Assembly: GCA_043801445.1 (NCBI GenBank)
Contig: JAZDMB010000044.1
Coordinates: forward strand, 1 to 12,693
Length of the DNA: 12,693 nt
Direction of reading: 5' to 3'
DNA from: JAZDFP01 sp043801445
GTDB lineage: Bacteria > Planctomycetota > MHYJ01 > JACQXL01
Position numbers and translations under genes: made by a program. Below, piece after piece: positions 1 through 7,235 of this stretch; position 1 is the first letter of the stretch; each line of letters opens with the position of its first letter. The notes below the pieces were generated by a model. The model had not been told where the DNA came from. It ran no database searches and was given only the letters and a program-made list of their open reading frames with translations.

Positions 1-602
1 GTCGGCTGTAATGAATTCTCGCATCTGCCGCATAAGACATCTTTGGGATTAGCACCTTCACATCTTAAAGTGCAAGCCGGGCAGATATATATGCATCCGC
101 CGCAGCGCCGGCATTCATTAGACGTTTTATTAAAAGGCGTATTGATTTTTAATTTGTTACCGCGATTAACGAATCCGATGGCTTTTGCCATCATTTGCTC
201 TTCGCATATCCTGACGCATAGACCACAGTATATACATTTTTCCCATTTTGGTTTGAATCTAACCTGTTTCAATCCCATTTTTGCCGCCATATCCTGCAAA
301 GTTCTTGATGTGGGGCATTGAGAGATAAGCAATTCCAGTGTCATCTTTCTTGCTTCCAGAACCCTTTTAGATGAGGTTTTAACGACCAACCCTTCCTCAA
401 CCGGATATGTGCAGGAAGTAACCAGTTTTGCTCTTCCACCCATGCCGATTTCAACGATACATAACCGGCATCCACCCCACGGAGATAACCCTTCATTATA
501 ACAAAGAGTAGGGATCTCCAATCCCAAGAATCTGGCAACCTCCAATACTGTCCAACCTTCTTCGGCATCAAATTTGATGCTATCTATCGTTACTTTTGGC
601 AT
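1..602 (-). CDS. HoxU/HydA-N-like iron-sulfur subunit, [2Fe-2S] plus two [4Fe-4S] (3' end outside window)
   Basis: I translated this frame directly: it opens with ATG at 602 (MPKVTIDSIKFDAEEG) and is open for 200 codons to the window edge. The N-terminal plant-type [2Fe-2S] ferredoxin domain has ligands C34, C45, C48 and C64. Two [4Fe-4S] motifs follow: C123-C126-C129-C133 and C164-C167-C170-C174-Pro. Further cysteines at 177, 181, 191 and 194 form a Cys-rich tail. The His-Cys cluster found in NuoG and HydA is missing; only C96 stands in that region. The N-terminus matches HoxU and the front of HndD/HydA. The second cluster leads into CPACTLRCEG rather than the CPTGA-type sequence that precedes a hydrogenase H-cluster, so a short electron-transfer subunit is more likely than an [FeFe] hydrogenase. 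Its start overlaps the end of the NuoF-GltD gene by 13 bp, implying translational coupling. The catalytic partner, if any, lies outside the window. Confidence 0.85.
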   Translation of the reverse strand, partial: MPKVTIDSIKFDAEEGWTVLEVARFLGLEIPTLCYNEGLSPWGGCRLCIVEIGMGGRAKLVTSCTYPVEEGLVVKTSSKRVLEARKMTLELLISQCPTSRTLQDMAAKMGLKQVRFKPKWEKCIYCGLCVRICEEQMMAKAIGFVNRGNKLKINTPFNKTSNECRRCGGCIYICPACTLRCEGANPKDVLCGRCENSLQP

Positions 603-3600
603 AGCACAGCCTCAACTTCCTTCTTTTTATTCTTATTTTTTAACTCATCTATAAATTTCTTGCCGTCTTTGGTTTCTAATTCGCATCTTAGGCAGCGTTT
701 GGATTCTTTGACTGCCTGAACCGCCGGAAGCCCATGCTCTACTTCTTTAAAAGTATGTTTTCTTTCTTCCGAGCCGATGTGTAGTTTTACGGGCCGTTTG
801 GCATCGGCAATTTCTTCTTCTGTAAGTTCCACAGGTTCAATATACATAGAAGGCCTGGTTAACTTATAATCTCTCTTTAATTCCTTGCCGCTCAGGAATT
901 GGTCAATGGATTCTGCGGCTATTTTACCGGCTGATACGGCTTCAACGACTGTGTTAGGTCCGGTGATTAAATCGCCGCCGGCAAAAATCCCTTTGTGATT
1001 GGTAGCCAAGGTTTCATTATCAACCACAACAGTATTATTTTTAGAAATATCCAAGCCGATTTTCTTGTCAATGAATGAAGTATCGGGCTGTTCGCTGATA
1101 GCCACGATGAGCGTGTCTAATTCAACTGCGAATTCAGAGCCTTCAACCGGAACAGGTTTCTTTCTGCCTGATGCATCAGGTTCGCCTAATTTCATCCTGA
1201 TAAAATGGCATTTCTTTAAAGTGCCATTTTCAACAGTGATTTTGGTCGGAGCGGTCAGGAATTCTATTTTGATGCCCTCATTCAATGCCGCTTCGACTTC
1301 TTCTTTGAAGGCGGGCATTTCGGCAATCGTTCTTCTGTAAAATATCGTTACGTCTCCTGCCTTAGCCACTCTTAAAGCCACCCTGGCAGCATCAACGGCT
1401 GAATTACCACCGCCGATTACTCCGATTTTATTGCCAATCTTCACTTCCTTGCCCAAATTAATCTGACTTAAGAAAGCCATAGACGGTAAAACACCTTTGG
1501 CATCTTCTCCGGTAATACCCAATTTCAATGAATTATGAGCGCCGGTGGCAATGAAGACTGCCTTGTAACCCTTATCTAAAAGGGCGTCTATAGTTATATC
1601 CTTGCCAATCTGGGTATTAGTCTTGATATCTATACCGGAACTCCTGATATATTCAATATCTGTATTCAATATATCCCTCGGTAGCCGGTATTCAGGTATT
1701 CCTAAAGCAAGCATACCGCCGATAACAGGTTGTTTTTCGAATATAGTTGTTTCATAACCTTTTTGCGCCAGATAAAATGCGCAGGTAAGACCGGCCGGAC
1801 CGGAACCAATGACAGCTACCTTGCCTTTGCCGTTTTTGGGTGTTGGTTTAGTCTTGAGCATCAATTTATTCTTCAATCCATAATCGGTGACAAATCTCTT
1901 AATATCTCTGATAGCTATCGGCTCTCCACCATCGCCGGCACAGCATTTAATCTCACAAGGATGATTACAAACACGTCCCAGAGTAGCCGGAAGCGGATTA
2001 TCTTTCTTGATTACTTCTAAGGCTTCTTTATATCTACCTCTGGATACAAGAGAAATATAAACACAAGCCTCAGTATCAATCGGACAGGTATGCTGACAAG
2101 GCGAAGATATTATTTCCTTACAAACAGCCGCCCGGCATTTTTTCTGATTGATATGTTCAAGATACTCATCCTTAAAATATTTAAGTGTGGCTAAAACAGG
2201 ATTTGGCGCAGTCTGCCCTAAACCGCACATCGATGCATCTTTTATGACTCTACCCAATTCCTCAATCAGTTTCAAATCATCAATTTTTCCTTTACCTTCG
2301 GTAATAGCCGTAAGCATTTCACACATTCTTTGAGTTCCTTCACGGCAGGTAACACATTTACCGCATGACTCCTCCTGAAGAAAGTTGGTAAAATATCTTG
2401 CGATATCAACCATACAGGTATTCTCATCCATAACAATCATACCGCCGGAACCCATTATTGCACCGACAGATTTAAGCGACTCATAATCTATCGGCAAATG
2501 AAATAGATTAGTAGGAATACAGCCGCCTGATGGACCTCCGGTTTGAACTGCTTTAACTTTTCTGTTTTTAGGCGCACCTCCACCAATATCATATACAACT
2601 TCTTGAAGTTTTGTACCCATCGGGACTTCAACCAAACCGGTATTCTGGACTTTGCCAACCAGCGAAAATATCTTGGTCCCTTTGCTGGTCTGGGTACCGA
2701 TTTTAGAAAACCAATCAGCACCTTTGGCAATTATAATAGGCACATTAACCCAGGTTTCAACGTTATTAATATTTGTCGGCTTACCAAACAATCCATGCTG
2801 TGCCGGGAACGGTGGCCGCTGACGGGGCATGCCTCGCTTGCCTTCAATGGAGGCAATCAGCGCGGTTTCCTCACCGCAGACAAAAGCGCCTGCTCCCTTG
2901 GCCATTTTAATATCAAAATTAAATTTGCTGCCCAGGATATTTTCGCCTAAGAAACCCAATTCCCGGGCATCATTTATAGCTTTGTTTAAGTTCTCCACGG
3001 CCAGAGGATACTCGTTTCGAACATACATCCAACCCTCGTTTGAACCGATTGCATAGGCGCCGATAATCATTCCTTCAATAACCGAATGAGGATTACTTTC
3101 CAAAACACTCCGGTCCATATAAGCTCCCGGGTCGCCTTCGTCCGCATTGCAAATAACATATTTAATGTCGCTTTTTTGTTTGTGAGCCGCTTCCCATTTT
3201 ATGCCTGTCGGGAACCCGGCACCGCCACGGCCACGCAAACCGGAACTCTTTATTTCATCTATGATATTTACAGGCGTCATACTTGAAAAAGCCTTAGCTA
3301 ACGCGCTATAACCACCGGCGGCGATATATGCGTTTATGTCATTAGGATCAATAATAGCATTATCATTAAGAAGCAGACGCATTTGACGCTTATAAAAAGG
3401 AATATCCTTTTCATAAGGTAATTTTTTGCCGGTAACTGGGTCGTTATAAACCAAATCGTCCAGAATTTCTCCGGCCACAACAGTTTTAGATAAAATCTTA
3501 GCTACATGCTCCGCCTTTACGGAAACATACAATATCCCTTTGGGCTGGATTATGACTATCGGTTCAACCTGGCAAAATCCCAAGCAACCGGTCAGGATTA

Positions 3601-3790
3601 ACTCCACTTTTTTGGCTAACCCCTGTTTTTTTATCTCTTTTTCAAAGGCTTCGGACAACTCCTTACTACCTTTCAGATAGCAGCAAGTCGCCTTAGTTGC
3701 CACTATTATTTTTATCTTATCCTTTGAACTGTTGGCAAGCAGAGACCGTCTTAATTTTTCCAGTTCATCTATGTTCATAATCTTTTTCAT
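590..3790 (-). CDS. nuoF: NuoF/HndC-type NADH-FMN subunit fused to GltD/NfnB-type FAD-NAD(P) oxidoreductase
   Basis: The product is 1066 residues, about twice a normal NuoF. Residues ~25-105 form a thioredoxin-like [2Fe-2S] domain (C36, C37, C69, C73). Residues ~115-545 are the NuoF core: the glycine-rich GLRGRGGAGFPTG at 184-196, NADEGDPGAYMDR at 215-227, FVCGEETALIASIEGKRG at 303-320, and the [4Fe-4S] ligands C476, C479, C482 and C522. Residues ~550-640 are the Cys-rich GltD N-terminal domain (C552, C557, C565, C569, C576, C608, C612, C616). A GltD-like flavoprotein follows, with FAD motif GSGPAG at 662-667, NAD(P) motif GGGNSA at 793-798 and the C-terminal FAD motif IFAGGDLITGPNTVVEA near 935. 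The tail (~1030-1040) carries the RCLRC motif of this family. ATG at 3790 lies 5 bp after the nuoE stop, with AGAGGT as ribosome-binding site. The fusion should move electrons between NADH, iron-sulfur carriers and a second pyridine nucleotide; the direction and any bifurcation are inference. Confidence 0.93.
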   Translation of the reverse strand: MKKIMNIDELEKLRRSLLANSSKDKIKIIVATKATCCYLKGSKELSEAFEKEIKKQGLAKKVELILTGCLGFCQVEPIVIIQPKGILYVSVKAEHVAKILSKTVVAGEILDDLVYNDPVTGKKLPYEKDIPFYKRQMRLLLNDNAIIDPNDINAYIAAGGYSALAKAFSSMTPVNIIDEIKSSGLRGRGGAGFPTGIKWEAAHKQKSDIKYVICNADEGDPGAYMDRSVLESNPHSVIEGMIIGAYAIGSNEGWMYVRNEYPLAVENLNKAINDARELGFLGENILGSKFNFDIKMAKGAGAFVCGEETALIASIEGKRGMPRQRPPFPAQHGLFGKPTNINNVETWVNVPIIIAKGADWFSKIGTQTSKGTKIFSLVGKVQNTGLVEVPMGTKLQEVVYDIGGGAPKNRKVKAVQTGGPSGGCIPTNLFHLPIDYESLKSVGAIMGSGGMIVMDENTCMVDIARYFTNFLQEESCGKCVTCREGTQRMCEMLTAITEGKGKIDDLKLIEELGRVIKDASMCGLGQTAPNPVLATLKYFKDEYLEHINQKKCRAAVCKEIISSPCQHTCPIDTEACVYISLVSRGRYKEALEVIKKDNPLPATLGRVCNHPCEIKCCAGDGGEPIAIRDIKRFVTDYGLKNKLMLKTKPTPKNGKGKVAVIGSGPAGLTCAFYLAQKGYETTIFEKQPVIGGMLALGIPEYRLPRDILNTDIEYIRSSGIDIKTNTQIGKDITIDALLDKGYKAVFIATGAHNSLKLGITGEDAKGVLPSMAFLSQINLGKEVKIGNKIGVIGGGNSAVDAARVALRVAKAGDVTIFYRRTIAEMPAFKEEVEAALNEGIKIEFLTAPTKITVENGTLKKCHFIRMKLGEPDASGRKKPVPVEGSEFAVELDTLIVAISEQPDTSFIDKKIGLDISKNNTVVVDNETLATNHKGIFAGGDLITGPNTVVEAVSAGKIAAESIDQFLSGKELKRDYKLTRPSMYIEPVELTEEEIADAKRPVKLHIGSEERKHTFKEVEHGLPAVQAVKESKRCLRCELETKDGKKFIDELKNKNKKKEVEAVLCQK

Positions 3791-3795
3791 TATCT

Positions 3796-4269
3796 TTACC
3801 TCTTTTTCTTAGAGTGATATTTTCTTAAAATCGCATCAACCTTGACAGTAGTCATATTACCGTGATATTCGCCGTCAACAACCATAACCGGACCTAAAGC
3901 GCAGGCGCCAAGACAGTTGACGGTTTCCAGAGTGAATTGTTTATCCGGTGTTGTTTCTCCGGCTTTTACGCCCAGAGTTCTTTCAAGCTTATCCAAAATT
4001 CTTGCCCCGCCCCTGACGTGGCAGGCTGTTCCTAAGCATACGAAAACCAGATGTTTTCCGCATGGCTTTAATCTAAACGCATTGTAAAAAGTCGCAACTC
4101 CATAAACATCTCTCAACGGTTTCTTTAATTTTATGGCGGCTTCCCTTAACATGTCTTCAGGTAAATAATTATATTCATCCTGAATATCCTCCAGGAGCGA
4201 AATTAAAAGTTTCCCATCACGTTTCATAAGTTTGTCTACTATTCTTGACGCTTTTTTTGTTTCTATCAT
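3796..4269 (-). CDS. nuoE: NuoE/HndA-like thioredoxin-fold [2Fe-2S] subunit
   Basis: This is a 157-residue protein of normal size for the NuoE/HndA/HydC family. The N-terminal helical part (residues ~10-65, including YNYLPEDML and VYGVATFYNAF) and the ferredoxin part with C78, C83, C119 and C123 (CLGTAC and CLGAC) are canonical. These four cysteines bind one [2Fe-2S] cluster that exchanges electrons with the FMN-bearing NuoF subunit. ATG at 4269 is preceded by GAGAGGAAG at good spacing. It is the first gene of the minus-strand operon and is followed after 5 bp by the NuoF-GltD fusion. The family occurs in complex I, NAD-linked hydrogenases and NAD-linked formate dehydrogenases. No membrane complex I subunits are seen here, so a soluble complex is more likely. 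Confidence 0.95.
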   Translation of the reverse strand: MIETKKASRIVDKLMKRDGKLLISLLEDIQDEYNYLPEDMLREAAIKLKKPLRDVYGVATFYNAFRLKPCGKHLVFVCLGTACHVRGGARILDKLERTLGVKAGETTPDKQFTLETVNCLGACALGPVMVVDGEYHGNMTTVKVDAILRKYHSKKKR

Positions 4270-4372
4270 ACCACTTCCTCTCTATTTCACCATTAAAGTT
4301 AGCAGTTTCAGTGATATATTTGCTTTTAGTAAATGATCTCGAATCACTTATTTATATTCTTTAATGTACTAA

Positions 4373-4400
4373 ATTATCATACTATTTACAATAAAATCAA
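4373..4400 (-). promoter_or_regulatory. Candidate sigma70-type promoter for the nuoE operon
   Basis: On the minus strand TTGATT (4400-4395) is followed after 16 bp by GATAAT (4378-4373), about 100 bp upstream of the nuoE start. The -10 box matches consensus at 5 of 6 positions and the -35 box at 4 of 6. The surrounding DNA is very AT-rich, so chance matches are likely. Confidence 0.3.
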
Positions 4401-4457
4401 ATATAATTACATAAAAACTTATGTTATTTTTATCCGAGATGCAAGTATAATTGCCCC

Positions 4458-4471
4458 ATTTTCATGAAAAT
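4458..4471. repeat. Perfect 14-bp palindrome with flanking direct repeats
   Basis: ATTTTCATGAAAAT is a perfect palindrome in the 298-bp spacer between nuoE and the barrel gene. It is flanked by CAAGTATAA (4442-4450) and CAAGTATTA (4473-4481). It sits about 190 bp upstream of nuoE and could be a regulator site. I recognise no known operator, and the rest of the 4270-4567 spacer shows no further gene. Confidence 0.4.
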
Positions 4472-4567
4472 ACAAGTATTAACCGGTACCCTTCATAGAG
4501 AGATTGTTAATGCTGGTATATCAATAGAACCCTTCTGAATGTCAAAGTCAGGCGCGGGTCTGTGGTT

Positions 4568-5965
4568 TCAGAATCTAAACCCCATCGTCAACAGCATCGT
4601 TGCATTATGTTTTGGCGTGCCCGGACTGACAGGTTTGTTGTCATATTCGTTTATTATCTCAAAATTGCTGTAAAGATGCTTGCTCAGATAAAGTCTCACC
4701 GACCCATCTGAACGAGAACGGAATTTCTTTAAATTCTTAGAGTTAGGCAGATATTCATATTTGTGACTCAATTCCCACCCTTTGGCAACCTTCCAGTAGA
4801 AGTTATTGATAAACTGGTATGAATATGTTCTATTTCTGAGTGTCAGGTTCTCGTATTCCTCCGAATTATAACTGGCGCCGGCATAAATCGATTCTCTCAG
4901 CGCATCAGTCTTGAGAAAATTGTAACTCAAACCACCGCTGGAACGACTACCCATCTCCAGTTTAGTAATCTGGTTATCCTCAAACACATGTTGCAGGTAG
5001 GAATAAAAATCGGCGGTAAGTTTACGGTCGCATTTGACTTCAGCCCGGCGCTGGAATGAGGTTAGATTATTATCGGTCTTACCGCGCAAATACAGTAATC
5101 CCGAATACAATTTAAGAATTTTGGTTTCTCCATAGATATCGGATTTGAATGTGGCGTTTGATGTATCACTCGGTCCGAATTTGGCATTGCTGAAGTTGCT
5201 TTCAATCGTGCCTGACCATTTGATTGCCGGTGGCGGCGGCGGTGGCGTGGTAAAGGTCAGATTATTCCCATTGATTGTTCCTGAAGAGTTGGTCGCCGCG
5301 CACCTGAAATTATACAGGGTATTTGAGCTAAGACCTCTCGCTGTAGCTGAAACTACAACATTACTCGTCCCGATGCCTAATGTTTGCGATGTGGTCGTTA
5401 CTGTATATGAAACATTCAGACCATAATTGAAATAGGCGGTTGCATCAAGCCCATTCGGATTGACCGTGCCATTTAATGTAGCAGAATTACAGGTTCAATT
5501 AGTAGCCGCATTAGTGGTTGATGACGGTGGCGGTAATAAAGTGTTAAAGGTCAGATTATTCCCATAGGTTGTTCCGGTAGAATTGATTCCGATAACCCTG
5601 AAATTATACAGGGTATTTGTACTAAGACTGGTTACTGTGACTGAAACCGGAACATTACCCGAACCGCTGTCCACCGTCTCCGATGTAAGCATTACTGTGT
5701 ATGATTCAGTCACCCCTAAATTAAAATAGGCAGTTGTATCAAGCCCATTCGGATTGACCGTGCCATTCAATCTGGCTGAATTATAAGTAATATTATCAGC
5801 TGCATTAGTAGTGCAGGTCGGCGGTGGTGGCTTGGGTTTCTCTTCAGCCCCAACAGTAGTATATATAGTTGCAAAAACGGTCCACGCCGTTAGAAATGAT
5901 ATTACAAGAAAACTCTTAGGAACCCGTAATAATATATCAATTTCGTCTGGTTTAGTAGATAACAT
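4568..5965 (-). pseudogene. Secreted Fn3-like repeat / DUF481-type outer-membrane barrel protein, split by an in-frame TGA
   Basis: One frame is open from ATG 5965 to TGA 4568-4570 apart from a single TGA at 5495-5497; I checked the codons between the two open parts and found no shift. The 465-residue reconstruction begins with a signal peptide (hydrophobic ~18-38, likely cleaved after VGA) and a Pro-rich linker. Two 98-residue Fn3-like repeats and a PPPPPP linker follow, then a ~220-residue barrel domain starting KWSGTIESNFSN and ending MGFRF, the C-terminal aromatic expected of outer-membrane proteins. The barrel resembles DUF481/YdiY. A TTG at 5986 could add seven residues. The TGA lies at the position equivalent to Ile in NITYNSA of repeat 1. 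The upstream product would be a secreted one-repeat stub, and the downstream barrel would lack a signal peptide. The gene is therefore inactivated, or the base call is wrong. Function is unknown. Confidence 0.75.
5225..5812 (-). repeat. Two tandem 294-bp coding repeats (Fn3-like modules)
   Basis: Repeat 1 (5812-5519) and repeat 2 (5518-5225) are each 98 codons and align without gaps. Both contain LNGTVNPNGLD, AYFN, TLYNFR and NNLTF at matching positions. DNA identity is high in blocks: the stretch starting aagcccattcgg occurs at 5447 and 5741, exactly 294 bp apart. Each repeat ends in a proline-rich stretch. The similarity suggests duplication or ongoing recombination between copies, and also makes local misassembly possible. 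Confidence 0.85.
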
Positions 5966-5991
5966 CTTTAATGGGGTAAATAGCAAACATT

Positions 5992-6024
5992 TCTAACGTG
6001 GTCAAGGAAAAATATATCGTTAGA
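5992..6024. repeat. Inverted repeat TCTAACG-N19-CGTTAGA
   Basis: Two perfect 7-bp arms (5992-5998 and 6018-6024) lie just upstream of the barrel gene in the divergent intergenic region. They may form a regulator site or a weak hairpin. No known motif is recognised. Confidence 0.35.
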
Positions 6025-6043
6025 GATTTCCCTCAAATATGTC

Positions 6044-6060
6044 TTGACTTATACAGTCAA
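6044..6060. promoter_or_regulatory. Operator-like palindrome TTGACT-TATAC-AGTCAA upstream of phaE
   Basis: A perfect 6-bp inverted repeat with a 5-bp spacer lies 54 bp upstream of the phaE start. The left half, TTGACT, also looks like a -35 box, so a bound regulator could block or recruit polymerase. Size and symmetry fit a dimeric helix-turn-helix regulator such as a TetR-type protein; this is inference, because no regulator gene is present nearby. Confidence 0.45.
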
Positions 6061-6083
6061 ATAGATTAATGTATTTGGTAAAA

Positions 6084-6107
6084 TATAATTAAAATTATAA
6101 AGAGGAG
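6084..6107 (+). promoter_or_regulatory. Candidate -10 box and ribosome-binding site of phaE
   Basis: An exact TATAAT occurs at 6084-6089, without a convincing -35 box at 17 bp. A strong Shine-Dalgarno sequence, AGAGGAG (6101-6107), stands 6 bp before the ATG at 6114 and fixes the phaE start. Confidence 0.45.
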
Positions 6108-6113
6108 AATATT

Positions 6114-7223
6114 ATGCCAAATAAAAAGGACCCGGAATCGCCAAAACAATCAGGTACCAAAGGCAAATCCGCCTCCGGCGAACAGGAACAATCAGAGAAT
6201 ATCCCTAATCCCTGGTTTGATATGTGGAATAAATTTGCTGAGGCTTTCAAACCTAATCCCCTTAGCACTACTGACATGGGCGGTTTCTTGCCATCGTGGC
6301 AATCCTTGTATGATGAGATGACTAAGAAATTTCATACCATACCTTTAAGTGGTGTAGGTGGCGATATCTATCCGAAATTTATTGATGCGGCGAATATTTA
6401 TATGAAACTCTTTAAATCATGGGCAGATATGAGCGGTAATATTAATGCTTCACCTGAAGCAATGAACAATTTACTTAGTCTATGGCTGGACAGCCAAAAA
6501 GAAGTTTTTAGCAGCTTATTCGGATTACCGCTACCCAATGTTATGGTAAATAATATGGGTGATTGGTCTGAAAGCATTAAAAAATCACTGGGAAACTTCT
6601 CGCAATTCTATTCCCGTGATTATCAACCATTCGTTGAGAACTGGAAAAAGATGGCTCAAGAAATGAACGAAATAATCAAGGGGAAGCCGGATCCTGCCAA
6701 ATACAGAGAATTCTACAACTCGTGGATTAAAGGTTATGAATCATCATTCGGTAAATTCATTAAAATGCCAATGGTTGGACCATCTCGTCAGGTCTTAGAT
6801 AAAATACATAAGAGTATTGACTCCTTTATGAAATACTGCGGGGTAATCGTGGATTTCAATCTGGTTCTATATGCGCCGGGCAAACAATCAATAGAGGAAT
6901 TATCTGAAAAGGCTTCATCTATTCTGAAAGGAGAAGTTTCTCAGGAAAAATACAAGGAATTTTATGAAATACTGATTAAAACATTTGAGGATAGATTTTA
7001 TCAGTTGTTTAAAACGCCGGCATTCAGCGAAGTGCTTAAAACTACGCTTGAAGCGACTATGGAATTCCGCAAGGACCATTTCGCAGTAGTCGAGGAAGTT
7101 CTTAAATCCACACCCATTATTACGCGCAGTGAAATAAATGATGTCTATCAAGAACTTTATAACCTCAAGAAAAAAGTTAAGGACTTGGAAAAATTATTAA
7201 AGAATCATTCAACCCAAAAATAA
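6114..7223 (+). CDS. phaE: Class III PHA synthase subunit PhaE
   Basis: The 369-residue protein has a charged, Ser/Gln/Pro-rich N-terminus (residues 2-30), then PNPWFDMWNKFAEAF, typical of PhaE. A largely helical body follows, with repeated W-, Y- and F-rich segments such as WLDSQKEVFSS and KYREFYNSWIKGYE. The C-terminal heptad-like helix is TRSEINDVYQELYNLKKK. PhaE is the non-catalytic partner that forms the active class III synthase with PhaC on PHA granules, and length and C-terminal helix agree with that family. It is followed after 12 bp by phaC, with which it should form an obligate complex. PhaE proteins diverge strongly in sequence, so the assignment rests partly on adjacency to an unmistakable phaC. 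Confidence 0.9.
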   Translation: MPNKKDPESPKQSGTKGKSASGEQEQSENIPNPWFDMWNKFAEAFKPNPLSTTDMGGFLPSWQSLYDEMTKKFHTIPLSGVGGDIYPKFIDAANIYMKLFKSWADMSGNINASPEAMNNLLSLWLDSQKEVFSSLFGLPLPNVMVNNMGDWSESIKKSLGNFSQFYSRDYQPFVENWKKMAQEMNEIIKGKPDPAKYREFYNSWIKGYESSFGKFIKMPMVGPSRQVLDKIHKSIDSFMKYCGVIVDFNLVLYAPGKQSIEELSEKASSILKGEVSQEKYKEFYEILIKTFEDRFYQLFKTPAFSEVLKTTLEATMEFRKDHFAVVEEVLKSTPIITRSEINDVYQELYNLKKKVKDLEKLLKNHSTQK

Positions 7224-7235
7224 GGGAGGTAATAA

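Noticed and set aside
341..571. Minus-strand 76-residue open frame near the left edge
   Set aside because: It is out of frame with the iron-sulfur subunit I translated across 602-3, which has clear cluster motifs; this frame has none.
2543..2950. Plus-strand 135-residue open frame, and similar plus-strand frames across 999-3286
   Set aside because: They are antisense to the well-conserved NuoF-GltD gene and show no domain-like sequence.
5145..5426. Plus-strand 93-residue frame across repeat 2
   Set aside because: Antisense shadow of the Fn3-like repeat; no ribosome-binding site or motif.
4568..5965. Genome-wide reassignment of TGA to an amino acid
   Set aside because: TGA is the natural stop of phaC (overlapping phaJ) and of the barrel gene itself, directly after the expected terminal Phe; other genes use TAA or TAG normally and need no reassignment.
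6000..6005. TTGACC -35 box on the minus strand for the barrel gene
   Set aside because: The matching -10 position would be poor (TATTTA) and would place transcription start almost at the ATG.
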